A stretch of DNA of 38,764 nt, taken from JBBREP01 sp038202885. GTDB lineage: Bacteria; Actinomycetota; Acidimicrobiia; IMCC26256; PALSA-610. The position numbers and the translations under genes were made by a program. Of the stretch, positions 16,339 through 24,635 are shown in pieces. Below the pieces are notes generated by a model. The model searched no databases and was not told the DNA's origin. It was given only the letters and a program-made list of their open reading frames with translations. The stretch is from positions 1 to 38,764 of the forward strand of contig JBBREP010000024.1 of assembly GCA_038202885.1 (NCBI GenBank). The letters are read 5' to 3'. Position 1 is the first letter of the stretch, and each line of letters starts with the position of its first letter.

Positions 16339-17493
16339 TCAGGCGATGGTCTGGGACGCGCGGAGGGCTGCGATCGTGTCGCTCGTGATGCCGAGTTCGC
16401 CGAGCACAATGTCGGTGTCGACGCCTTCGTAGCGGTATGACGCGCGCGGCTGGCCGGGGGTGCGCGACAGGCGTGGCGCCGGGGCGACCTCGCGCCGTCC
16501 GCTGGCGCCGTCGACGAAGAGCCCACGCTCGATGTTGTGCGGGTGTTCGGCGGCTTCGGCGATGCGCATGACGGGCGCGAAGCACGCGTCGGTGCCCTCG
16601 AGGAGTTCGCACCACTCGGCACGCGTGCGCGTGCGGAACACCGCGGCGAACCGATCGCGCGCCTCGGGCCATTGCGCGTGGTCATACTGGGCCGGAAACG
16701 TCGCGGGGTCGATCTCGAGTTTGTCGAGTAACACCGAGTAGAAGTGCGGCTCAATCGGCGCGATGCTGACGAACTTGCCGTCGGCGGTCTCGTACACGTT
16801 GTAGAAGGGTGCGCCGCCGTCGAAGAGATTGGTGCCGATGTCGTCGGAATGTTTGCCGGCGCGCGCCATCGCGTAGAACGGCGTGTAGATCGATGCCACG
16901 CCGTCGACCATCGCGGCGTCAACCACCTGACCCTGACCCGAGCGTTGCGCTTCGAAGAGTGCGCACACCACGCCGAACGCCAGGTGCAACCCGCCGCCGG
17001 CGAAGTCGCCGAGCACCTGGAGTAGAGGCACCGGCGGGCCACCCACGGGCCCGATCGATCCGATCGCGCCCGTGATGGCCTCATAGTTGAGGGAATGGGC
17101 CGCGGCCTGCGCGAGCGGACCGTCCTGACCCCAACCGGTGAGGCGGCCGTACACGAGTTTGGGGTTGCGCGACAGCGCTACGTCGGGACCGACACCAAGG
17201 CGTTCGGCGACACCGGGTCGGAACGATTCGCACAGCGCGTCGACGCCCTCGACCAACGTGAGCAGGAGTTCGGCTCCGGCTGGTTGCTTGAGATCGATGG
17301 CAATGGAGCGCCGGCCGCGGTCCCACTCGCTGTGATGCTCGGCCGGCGGGTCGGACGGCACATCGCTGACGCGGTGCACGCGGATGACGTCGGCGCCCAT
17401 GTCGGCGAGCTTCAGTGTGGCGAACGGCAACGCACCGAGCCCAGCGAGTTCGAGGATCCGTACGCCTGCGAGCGGGCCCGATATCGACGTCAC
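16339..17493 (-). CDS. Class III CoA-transferase family, alpha-methylacyl-CoA racemase-like
   Basis: This 384-residue protein starts at GTG 17493 (VTSISGPLAGVRILELAGLG). It matches the racemase branch: AAHSLNYEAITG carries a His at about 133 and LGDFAGGGLHLAFG an Asp at about 163. They are 30 residues apart, the same spacing as the His/Asp pair (126/156) of the Mycobacterium tuberculosis alpha-methylacyl-CoA racemase. It would invert the methyl centre of 2-methyl-branched acyl-CoAs so that beta-oxidation can proceed, consistent with breakdown of branched or sterol-like side chains. A CoA-transfer role cannot be ruled out. It is divergent from the next CoA-transferase, with 54 bases between starts. 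Confidence 0.88.
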   Translation of the reverse strand: MTSISGPLAGVRILELAGLGALPFATLKLADMGADVIRVHRVSDVPSDPPAEHHSEWDRGRRSIAIDLKQPAGAELLLTLVEGVDALCESFRPGVAERLGVGPDVALSRNPKLVYGRLTGWGQDGPLAQAAAHSLNYEAITGAIGSIGPVGGPPVPLLQVLGDFAGGGLHLAFGVVCALFEAQRSGQGQVVDAAMVDGVASIYTPFYAMARAGKHSDDIGTNLFDGGAPFYNVYETADGKFVSIAPIEPHFYSVLLDKLEIDPATFPAQYDHAQWPEARDRFAAVFRTRTRAEWCELLEGTDACFAPVMRIAEAAEHPHNIERGLFVDGASGRREVAPAPRLSRTPGQPRASYRYEGVDTDIVLGELGITSDTIAALRASQTIA

Positions 17494-17535
17494 CCGGCGA
17501 GGGTACCCAACGCACCGACCCGTGCGCCGGTCTGG

Positions 17536-17547
17536 GATACTCGGCGG
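17536..17547 (+). promoter_or_regulatory. Candidate leaderless promoter -10 box
   Basis: GATACT (17536-17541) lies 6 bases before GTG 17548 in the short divergent gap. The same hexamer occurs at 18800-18805 upstream of the split-barrel gene, there with a leader of about 50 bases. Confidence 0.4.
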
Positions 17548-18786
17548 GTGAGCGATGTGGAGCTCGGCGTGGCTGGCCCGGGTGATGGTGATGGCGACGG
17601 CGACGGCGACGGTGCTCGTGGTCGCGCGACGGGCGCGCTCGGCGGCGTGAAGGTGCTCGACGTTGCCACCCTCTATCCCGCACCGCTGCTTGCGGCGATG
17701 CTCGGTGACCTCGGCGCCGACGTCGTCAAGATCGAAGCACCCGAGGGTGACGCGCTGCGCCGCGTCGGTGCGATCGATGACGACGGTGCACGCGCACACC
17801 GATTCGCGAACCGCAACAAGCGATCCGTGGTGCTCGACCTCGACACCGCGGCGGGCATCGACACGTTGGCCGCGCTGACATCGGTCGCCGACGTCGTGGT
17901 CGTGAACCAAACCGACGCGCAGCTCGCCCGGTGGAAGTGCACCTACGCGGAGATCGCTGCTCGCAACCCGCGCGCGGTGGTGGTGTCGCTCACGGCGTTT
18001 GGTGCGACTGGCCCGTGGGCGGGGCGCGGCGGCAATGGCTCCATTGCAGAGGCGTTCGGAGGCTTCGCGCATCTGAACGGCTCGCCCGATGGCCCTCCGA
18101 CGCTTCCTTCGGCGGCGCTCGGGGACACGGTCGGAGCGATCGTGGCGCTGAACGGCGCGCTGGCCGCGCTGTATTGGCGTGACACCGACGAAGGTCGCGG
18201 GCGCGGACAGTTCGTCGACGCGAGCCTGAGCGAGGCCGTGCTGAGCCTGCTCGGCGCGACCTTCGCGGGGTGGCGAGCGGGTGAGCCCGTGCCGACGCGC
18301 CACGGATCACGCATTGCAGCGGCGACCCCGCGCAATGTGTATCGCACCGGTGACGGACGTTTCGTCGTGGTGTCGGCACCGACCGACGGTCAAGTCGCGC
18401 GCGTCCTCGCGCTCATTGGCCGCACCGACGAAGCAGCGCGTACGCGCTTTGGTGACGCGGCGTCGCGCGTTGGTGAGGCCGCGGACGAACTCGATGGCGC
18501 CGTTGCCGATTGGGTCGGCGCACGCGCGCTCGAGGCGGTGGTGGACGCCATGGAGCACGCCCGGATACCGATTGCGGTCGTGCAAACGCCCACCGATTTG
18601 CTCGCACACGCGCACATCGCGGCTCGCGAAAGCCTTGTGCCGTTACCAGGGGGCGGCGCCACGATCGTTCCCGCGCCGCACCCTCGGCTCTCGGCAACGC
18701 CGTCGAGGCTTGGCCCATCTGGTCCCGCGTTGATCGGGGCCGATACCGACGCAGTGTTGCAAAGCTGGCTCGACCCGAGGGCCTGA
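17548..18786 (+). CDS. Class III (CaiB/BaiF) CoA-transferase
   Basis: This 412-residue protein starts at GTG 17548. After a short tail it reads GGVKVLDVATLYPAPLLAAM then LGDLGADVVKIEAPEGD, the signature of family III CoA-transferases, with the likely acyl-accepting Asp at about 193 in LGDTVGA. It should move CoA between organic acids to activate a catabolic substrate. The tail is notable: residues 12-22 are (Gly-Asp)5-Gly, coded by a near-perfect 6-base repeat from 17581. It faces away from the racemase-like paralogue, and the two probably share a regulatory region. The acyl donor and acceptor are unknown. Confidence 0.88.
   Translation: MSDVELGVAGPGDGDGDGDGDGARGRATGALGGVKVLDVATLYPAPLLAAMLGDLGADVVKIEAPEGDALRRVGAIDDDGARAHRFANRNKRSVVLDLDTAAGIDTLAALTSVADVVVVNQTDAQLARWKCTYAEIAARNPRAVVVSLTAFGATGPWAGRGGNGSIAEAFGGFAHLNGSPDGPPTLPSAALGDTVGAIVALNGALAALYWRDTDEGRGRGQFVDASLSEAVLSLLGATFAGWRAGEPVPTRHGSRIAAATPRNVYRTGDGRFVVVSAPTDGQVARVLALIGRTDEAARTRFGDAASRVGEAADELDGAVADWVGARALEAVVDAMEHARIPIAVVQTPTDLLAHAHIAARESLVPLPGGGATIVPAPHPRLSATPSRLGPSGPALIGADTDAVLQSWLDPRA
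17581..17613 (+). repeat. Hexanucleotide repeat coding Gly-Asp
   Basis: Five copies of GG(T/C)GA(T/C) plus a last GGT encode alternating Gly and Asp near the CoA-transferase N-terminus. Slippage would change length by whole Gly-Asp units without shifting frame. Confidence 0.7.
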
Positions 18787-18864
18787 ACGTTGCTCGTGCG
18801 ATACTCGGGCCCGCGAAGGCGGCACGGTACGGGCGACGGACGACAACCACGACGTGAGGACACA

Positions 18865-19356
18865 ATGGCAAACGTGAGCGATCAACCAGCGGGCATGGGC
18901 GGCGGCGTGAATCAGCGTGCGCTCATCTCGATGACCACTGACGAGGTTGCTGCGTTTCTGGGCGAGCGCAGGGTTGCCACGATGTGCAGCCACAATCCCG
19001 ATGGCAGCATCCATGCCGTCGCCATGTGGTACGGCTTCCTCGACGGCGCCATCGCGTTCGAGACGAAGCTGAAGAGCCAGAAGGTCCAGAACCTGCGGCG
19101 TAATCCGAACCTCACGGTCGCGCTCGAAGACGGCACCGAATACAACGAGCTGCGCGGCGTGACGCTGACCGGCACGGCCAGTTTCGTCGAAGGTTTCGAC
19201 GCCATGTTCCCGCTCGGGATCAGCGTGTTCGAGCGCTACCAGGGCGCCTATACCGACGAAATGAAGCCGTTCGTCGAGGTGATGCTCCGCAAGCGGGTGG
19301 TGGTCAAGCTCGACGTGGCCCGAACCGTCAGCTGGGATCACCGCAAGCTGGCCTAG
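18865..19356 (+). CDS. Split-barrel FMN/F420-binding protein (pyridoxamine-phosphate-oxidase-like)
   Basis: This 163-residue protein has the split beta-barrel pattern of the PNPOx-like/FDOR-B group: VATMCSHNPDGSIHAVAMWYGF, then the cofactor-phosphate segment ETKLKSQKVQNLRRNP, then LTVALEDG and LRGVTLTGTASF. In actinobacteria many of these bind deazaflavin F420 and reduce unsaturated substrates; others bind FMN or heme-related molecules. The sequence alone does not settle the cofactor. The ATG at 18865 is preceded by GAGGA at 18856-18860. It starts about 80 bases after the CoA-transferase and may be cotranscribed or use GATACT at 18800. Confidence 0.82.
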   Translation: MANVSDQPAGMGGGVNQRALISMTTDEVAAFLGERRVATMCSHNPDGSIHAVAMWYGFLDGAIAFETKLKSQKVQNLRRNPNLTVALEDGTEYNELRGVTLTGTASFVEGFDAMFPLGISVFERYQGAYTDEMKPFVEVMLRKRVVVKLDVARTVSWDHRKLA

Positions 19357-19551
19357 CCCACCGCGCGATCACGTGACAGGCGCCGGTCAGGGGTGTACGG
19401 TGCGCCGCGGCCGGTTGACCGGTTGTTGCTGATGCGGAGTCAGCAGTACGCCTGAGAAGCGATGTCAGAACATCCCACTGGGATTATTCGCGGGGTCGTC
19501 GGCCGCGTGGGTGGTGCCGGTGTGCTGGTTGCAGAGGTCCGGGGAGTGTCC
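19357..19551 (+). other. 195-base leader/intergenic region upstream of the large secreted protein
   Basis: No gene is seen here. It contains TACGGT (-10-like) near 19397, a CCGGTTGACCGG hairpin near 19412, TGCTGA/TCAGCA arms near 19427-19446, and the inverted repeat GATGT-CAGA-ACATC at 19461-19474. Several small stems in a row suggest a structured leader or operator sites. I compared it mentally with known riboswitch classes, including c-di-AMP, and found no convincing match. Confidence 0.3.
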
Positions 19552-22500
19552 ATGTTTCGCAGGCTCTCGGTGTGCGCCGCCGCGTTTGTCGTCGCGTTCG
19601 CCGCGCTCGTTGAGGTGACGGGCACGGCCCACGCCAGCACGACCAACGTGCCCGTCACGATGCCGTGCACGGCGTATCCCGACACCTCCCTCAGCGGCCC
19701 GACGGGCACCGCGATCGACCTCGTGTGGCACGGCACCGCCGTCGATTCGGTGGAGCCCGGGAACACGTTCACCATGACCACCACCATCGATCCCGTCGAC
19801 GTGCCGACCTCGAGCAGCGGCTACAACGTCAACAACTTCCGCGGCCTGTCCGCCAAGATCCCAGATCCGTCGAACGCCACGGTCAACACCGTGTCGATCA
19901 GCGGCGGCTCATCGGGGTGGAGCGTGAGCCATTCCGGTGGCGTCACCACGCTCTCGAACAGTGGCACCTACAGCGGCGGAACGTCGATCGCCGCGCCCAT
20001 CATCACCTACAACGTCACCGCGACGGGTTCGGTTGGCCAATCGATCAACCTGCGTCTCGGTGGTCAGCCCACCTATAACGACTCGGGGAACCCGTCGTTC
20101 AACTTCACCGTGAATGTGGCGTCGCCCATTGGCGCACTCGATGTGGTCGTGAAGTGCTACGCGCCCGGGAGTCCGCCGACGCTCGTGCACACCACGGCCA
20201 TCACGCCGCCCGACACCACTGGCCCCACGATCACGATCAGCACGCCGGCCAACCTCGCCACGTATTCACTCGGCCAGGTCGTGAACGCGAGCTACCTGTG
20301 CAGCGACCCATCGGGTGTTGCCACCTGCACGGGCACCATCGCGAACGGAGCGCTGCTCGACACCTCCACCACCGGCGTGCATTCCTTCTCGGTATCGTCT
20401 ACCGACACGCGCGGCAACCCCAGTTCGACCGCCGTCACCTACACCGTGGTCAACCTGCCGGTGGTGCGCGTGCACGGCGGCACGGCCACAGAAGGGCCCG
20501 GCAACACGGTGCCGTTCACGGTGTCGTTGTCGAAGCCTCCGAGCACCGGCAACGTGGTGGTCGGCTACACCACCGTCGACGGTTCGGCGACGGCGGGCAG
20601 TGATTACACCGCCACGAGTGGCACGCTCACGTTCACGCCGGCCGGCGCGATCACCCAGAACGTCAACGTCGCGCTCATCAACGACTCGCTCACCGAACCG
20701 AGCGAAGCGTTCGGTCTCCAGGTCACGAGCCTGACCGGCGGTGCCCTCGGGCCGGTGACCGACGCCCGCATCATCGACGACGATCTCGGTGGCGTGCGAG
20801 CCAACTGCGCGAGTTCTTCGGAAGGATCGCCGATCAACTGCAAGGTCACCTTGCTCACGCATCCGCACACGGTCGTGACGGTCGCGTACCACACGATCGA
20901 CGGCACCGCGACGAGCCCGACCCACTACACCGCGGCGTCGGGCAACCTCACGTTCACACCGGGCGGATCACTCACCCAGAGCGTGATCGTGCCGACGGTC
21001 GACGATCACAACCCGAGCTTGAGCGACATCACGCAGTTCACGTTCAGCGCGACCCGATCGGGCGGGCCAACGGTGAGCGCGACCGCGACGTTGATCGAAG
21101 CGTCGGTGATCCCTCAGGCGTACTCGGTCGGCGACGCGACCGTGCGCGAGACCGACATTGGCCTGCCGACGAACGTCTTGACGATCAAGGTGCCGATCAC
21201 CCTCGACCGCCCGGTACCAACCCTGTCGTACGTGTACTACAAGACGGTCGACGCCAGCGCGCACAGTCCCGCCGACTACACCGCGGTTCCGCTCAAGAAG
21301 CTCACGTTCAAGCCCGGCGTCGTCACGAACGAAGTCCCGGTGACGATCAACGCCGACAACACCGGACAAGGCAACCGGTCGTTCTCGATCGTGTTGCAGA
21401 ATCAGATCACGGGTACTCGCGTGGCCCGGGCGACCGGCACCGTGACGATTCTTGATGACGACGCACCCACAGCGGCTGGCGTCCAGGTCGGAGCGGGCGA
21501 CATCTCGGTCATGGAGTCCGACGGTGGCGCCAACGCCAAAGTCAGCGTGCCGGTCACGTTGAGCCACCCGGCGACGGTGCGGGTCAGCGCGACGTTCATC
21601 ACCACCCCGGGCAGCGCCACGTACGGCGACTTCGTGTACCGGACGGGCAAGGTCATCTTCGGGCCGGGCCAGCGCGTCAAGCTCGTCGTACTCCAGATCA
21701 AGCCCGACCTTGTACCGGAAGGTACCGAGTCGTTCGGGCTGCACCTTTCCGGCATTTCCGGACCGGCCACGTTTGCGCGCGCCGACGGCACCGTGACGAT
21801 CTTCGACAACGGCGACGCCGCGGCGCCCGACGCACCGACCGCGCTCAGCGCCACGTCGTCGCCGACGACGTTGGGTGGCGTCGATCTCGCGTGGACCGCG
21901 CCGAGTAGTGACGGCGGTCGACCCATTACGGGCTACGAGATGCGCGTGTCGACCAACGGCGGTGCGTTCTTCGGTTCGTGGACCTCGACGGGTTCGGGCA
22001 CGAACCCGTACGCGACCGATTCCGCGTGTGGTCAGTTGACGACGTGCCTCTACGAAGTCCGGGCCAAGAACTTGATCGGTCCCGGCGCGAGTTCGAACCA
22101 ATCGAGTGCCGCCGGACTGGCTGACACGACGGCACCGACGAACACGTTGCTTGCCCCGGCATCGGGCGCGAACCTCGATACGCAGACCGCGCCGGTGTTC
22201 AGCGGCGACGCCGGCATCGCTGACGGTGACAGCGCGACGGTAGGCGTGACCGTCTACAGCGGAACGACAACGGCTGGGCCGGTCGTGGCGACGCTGAGCG
22301 GATCGGGTTTGTCGGGTTCGTACTCGATCGCCGCGCCGGCGCCGTACGCAACTGGGGTGTACACGGCCGTCGCGACGCAGACCGATTGGGCTGGCCAGTC
22401 GGTGGTGTCGAACATCGCGACATTCCAGGTGCGCAACGCGGTCTTCGTGTCAGCCCGGGGCAGCAACGCCAACGCGGGCACGGCCGCGGCGCCGAAGCTC

Positions 22501-23913
22501 ACGATTGCGGCGGGTCTGACGACGGCGGCCAGCCAGAGCCGCCCGCAGGTTGTCGTGGGCGGCGGCACGTTCTCCGAAGGCACCGGCGTGGCGCCGACAT
22601 CGTCGCTGAGCGTGCTCGGTGGCTTCGACGCCTATAACGGGTGGAGCCGAGCCGGCACGGCCGGAACGTCGGGCACCGCCGACAACTCCCAGACGTTCGT
22701 GATCGGCACGCCGCAGGCGGCGCTTGTGAGCGGCGCGCTGACGGTCACCTTCGACGGTTTGTCGCTGTCGGGTCAGAACACCGGGCTCAGCGCGGGCGCG
22801 TCCGTGTACGGGCTCCGGGCCACGGGTGGCGCCAACGTGACGTTGACCAACGTGCGGGCGAGTGCGGCGGCCGGCACCGATGGCACGAGCGGCGCGCAGG
22901 GCGCGGTTGGCTCCGACGGTTGCGGCGGTTCGCTCGGCGTGGTGAACAACACCGCGAACGGTGCGTCGTGTGGCGGCAGCGGTGCTGCGGCCGCGGGCTA
23001 TGGCGGCGCGGGCGGCGCTGGTGGCGGATTCTTCAGCTCCGGTTCGAACGGTAACGGCGGTGGTACCGGTGGCGGCGGCGCAACGGCGGGTGGCGGCGGT
23101 GGCGGCGGCTACTGCATCACGCCGTCGCCGGGTAATGGTGGCGGCGGCAACGGTGGGAGTGCCGGATCGGCTGGCGCGGCTGGCTCGGGTGGTACCGGTG
23201 GCTCGGGCGGTGTCGGGCTCGCGGGCGCGACATGGGCCGGACAAAACGGTGGTACTGCTACGAGCGGCACGAACGGTGCCGGCGGCGGTGGCGGCGGTGG
23301 CGGCGGTGGTACGTACTGTGCCGGCGCGGCTGATGGCGCGCGCGGTGGTGGCGCGGGTGCGGGTGGTACTGGTGGCGGTGCTGGTGGTGCCGGTACCGCG
23401 GGCGGCGGCTCCTTTGCGGTCTACGCCTTCAACGCCACGGTCACCGTGACCGCGAGCGGCGGGTCGACGCTGGCCGCCGGTGCTGGTGGTTCGGGCGGCG
23501 ACGGCGGTGCAGGTGGTCCGGCCGGCAACGGCGGTGGCGGCGCGGCGGGCGTGACCCAGAGCAAGGGCGGCAACTCGGGTGGTGGCGGCGGTGCCGGTGG
23601 TGGCGGTGGCGGTGGCGGCGGCGGCGGCGGCCAAGCCGGTCCGTCGGTTGCGGTCTTCCATGCGGGAACGGGCTCGCTGAGCGTCGGCTCGGGGAACACG
23701 CTGACACACGGTTCGGCTGGTTCGGCGGGCAACGCAGGCGCCGGCGGTCAGGGTGGCACGGCCGGTATCGGTGGCGCGGTCATCATCGACAGCGGCAACG
23801 GTCCGGCGGCGGGTGGCGGTAACGGGAGCCAAGGCCCCGGCGCCAGTTCCGGCGGCGCCGGAGGCGGCGTGCTCGCGTGCACGCAGCTCGACGGCACGAC
23901 CTGCACACCCTGA
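19552..23913 (+). CDS. Secreted Calx-beta/FN3 protein with glycine-rich PGRS-like tail
   Basis: This 1453-residue protein starts at ATG 19552 with GGGGAG 5 bases upstream; an in-frame GTG lies at 19546. Residues 1-28 are a signal peptide (RRLS, hydrophobic core, cut after AHA). A beta-rich N-terminal domain of ~170 residues follows, then an Ig-like segment (to ~300). Four Calx-beta-type repeats lie at about 304-753 (TVDGSATAGSDYTATSGTLT; ending DDD), then a fibronectin III domain (~759-860) and another Ig-like domain. A right-handed beta-helix start (VFVSARGSNANAG, ~963) leads into a ~340-residue glycine-rich tail resembling mycobacterial PGRS. There is no sortase motif, transmembrane anchor or S-layer domain. 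It is probably an exported adhesin or matrix protein; Calx-beta acidic loops may bind calcium. Confidence 0.88.
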   Translation: MFRRLSVCAAAFVVAFAALVEVTGTAHASTTNVPVTMPCTAYPDTSLSGPTGTAIDLVWHGTAVDSVEPGNTFTMTTTIDPVDVPTSSSGYNVNNFRGLSAKIPDPSNATVNTVSISGGSSGWSVSHSGGVTTLSNSGTYSGGTSIAAPIITYNVTATGSVGQSINLRLGGQPTYNDSGNPSFNFTVNVASPIGALDVVVKCYAPGSPPTLVHTTAITPPDTTGPTITISTPANLATYSLGQVVNASYLCSDPSGVATCTGTIANGALLDTSTTGVHSFSVSSTDTRGNPSSTAVTYTVVNLPVVRVHGGTATEGPGNTVPFTVSLSKPPSTGNVVVGYTTVDGSATAGSDYTATSGTLTFTPAGAITQNVNVALINDSLTEPSEAFGLQVTSLTGGALGPVTDARIIDDDLGGVRANCASSSEGSPINCKVTLLTHPHTVVTVAYHTIDGTATSPTHYTAASGNLTFTPGGSLTQSVIVPTVDDHNPSLSDITQFTFSATRSGGPTVSATATLIEASVIPQAYSVGDATVRETDIGLPTNVLTIKVPITLDRPVPTLSYVYYKTVDASAHSPADYTAVPLKKLTFKPGVVTNEVPVTINADNTGQGNRSFSIVLQNQITGTRVARATGTVTILDDDAPTAAGVQVGAGDISVMESDGGANAKVSVPVTLSHPATVRVSATFITTPGSATYGDFVYRTGKVIFGPGQRVKLVVLQIKPDLVPEGTESFGLHLSGISGPATFARADGTVTIFDNGDAAAPDAPTALSATSSPTTLGGVDLAWTAPSSDGGRPITGYEMRVSTNGGAFFGSWTSTGSGTNPYATDSACGQLTTCLYEVRAKNLIGPGASSNQSSAAGLADTTAPTNTLLAPASGANLDTQTAPVFSGDAGIADGDSATVGVTVYSGTTTAGPVVATLSGSGLSGSYSIAAPAPYATGVYTAVATQTDWAGQSVVSNIATFQVRNAVFVSARGSNANAGTAAAPKLTIAAGLTTAASQSRPQVVVGGGTFSEGTGVAPTSSLSVLGGFDAYNGWSRAGTAGTSGTADNSQTFVIGTPQAALVSGALTVTFDGLSLSGQNTGLSAGASVYGLRATGGANVTLTNVRASAAAGTDGTSGAQGAVGSDGCGGSLGVVNNTANGASCGGSGAAAAGYGGAGGAGGGFFSSGSNGNGGGTGGGGATAGGGGGGGYCITPSPGNGGGGNGGSAGSAGAAGSGGTGGSGGVGLAGATWAGQNGGTATSGTNGAGGGGGGGGGGTYCAGAADGARGGGAGAGGTGGGAGGAGTAGGGSFAVYAFNATVTVTASGGSTLAAGAGGSGGDGGAGGPAGNGGGGAAGVTQSKGGNSGGGGGAGGGGGGGGGGGGQAGPSVAVFHAGTGSLSVGSGNTLTHGSAGSAGNAGAGGQGGTAGIGGAVIIDSGNGPAAGGGNGSQGPGASSGGAGGGVLACTQLDGTTCTP
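22880..23910 (+). repeat. Low-complexity GGC/GGT-rich region coding Gly-rich tail
   Basis: Runs of GGX triplets encode (Gly-Gly-Ala/Ser/Asn)n, with uninterrupted Gly stretches up to about a dozen near 23600-23630. It looks like PE_PGRS tails of mycobacteria and would be prone to length change and assembly error. Confidence 0.8.
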
Positions 23914-23934
23914 TCCTCACAAAACCTGAACGCC

Positions 23935-23980
23935 CGATGCGTCGTTTCGGGGGTCTATGTGACCCCCAAACGACGCATCG
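23935..23980. repeat. Intergenic hairpin repeat, family A copy 2
   Basis: CGATGCGTCGTTT (23935-23947) pairs exactly with AAACGACGCATCG (23968-23980), and inside it GGGGGTC (23949-23955) pairs with GACCCCC (23961-23967). One base (23948) is bulged and the loop is 5 bases, giving a 20 bp stem. It lies 21 bases after the stop of the large secreted protein. Its outer arm matches the element at 13378, while the inner arm differs. Confidence 0.8.
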
Positions 23981-24036
23981 GTGCTGATTCGTGGCGGTGG
24001 TGGTGACGCGGGCGCCGGTCGCGCGAGGATCGACGG

Positions 24037-24612
24037 GTGCACATCGCGAACACCAAAGGCCGGCTCCTTGTCGCCGCCCCGACGCTGCTCGACCCCAACT
24101 TCGACCGCACGGTCGTGTTGATGCTCGAGCACAACGCCGACGGCGCGCTCGGGCTCGTGCTGAACCGTCCGAGCGACGTCGATGTCGCCGAGGGATTCGA
24201 GGCGTGGGCCGATTGGTCGCGGCCACCCGCATGCCTGTTCGTCGGCGGACCGGTGCAACCCGATTCAGCGTTCTGCGTCGCCCTCGTGGCCGGGCCGCCG
24301 CCGCCCGACGGAGTGCGGCCCGCCGAAGGCCTCGCGCCGATCGTGGAGCGGCTGGCGGTTGCCGATCTCGAACGCACCCCCATGTGGATCCCCGCTGAGA
24401 TCGAGGCGGCGCGCATCTTCTGTGGTTATGCCGGTTGGTCGATGGGCCAACTCGAACGCGAGCTGCGCGAGGAGGCATGGTTCGTCGTCGACGCTGCCGA
24501 CGACGATGCCTTTGCCGCCGACCCCGACAGCCTGTGGCACGACGTGTTGCGCCGCCAGCCCGGGCCGCTGGCGTGGGTCGCGAACTTTCCCGACGACCCG
24601 CGCGAGAACTGA
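24037..24612 (+). CDS. YqgE/AlgH (UPF0301) family protein
   Basis: This 191-residue protein shows the full family signature: GRLLVAAPTLLDPNFDRTV at the N-terminus, GALGLVLNRPSDVDV, LFVGGPVQPD and FCGYAGWSMGQLERELREE. The family is widespread, with a solved alpha/beta structure but no firm biochemical role; in pseudomonads AlgH has been linked to regulation of alginate and redox responses. The start is GTG 24037, preceded by GAGGA about 9 bases upstream. It converges on fpg with 23 bases between stops. Confidence 0.93.
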   Translation: MHIANTKGRLLVAAPTLLDPNFDRTVVLMLEHNADGALGLVLNRPSDVDVAEGFEAWADWSRPPACLFVGGPVQPDSAFCVALVAGPPPPDGVRPAEGLAPIVERLAVADLERTPMWIPAEIEAARIFCGYAGWSMGQLERELREEAWFVVDAADDDAFAADPDSLWHDVLRRQPGPLAWVANFPDDPREN

Positions 24613-24635
24613 TCGCTCCGCTCAGCAGCGCGCGG

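Noticed and set aside
19357..19551. c-di-AMP or other known riboswitch
   Set aside because: The conserved core sequences of known classes could not be found; only small independent stems are visible.
22450..23832. Minus-strand open frame opposite the glycine-rich tail
   Set aside because: It is only the complement of GGC/GGT repeats, giving Ala/Thr/Arg repeats with no start context.
23935..23980. CRISPR repeat or array
   Set aside because: Palindromic units are isolated, not regularly spaced with unique spacers, and no cas gene is present.
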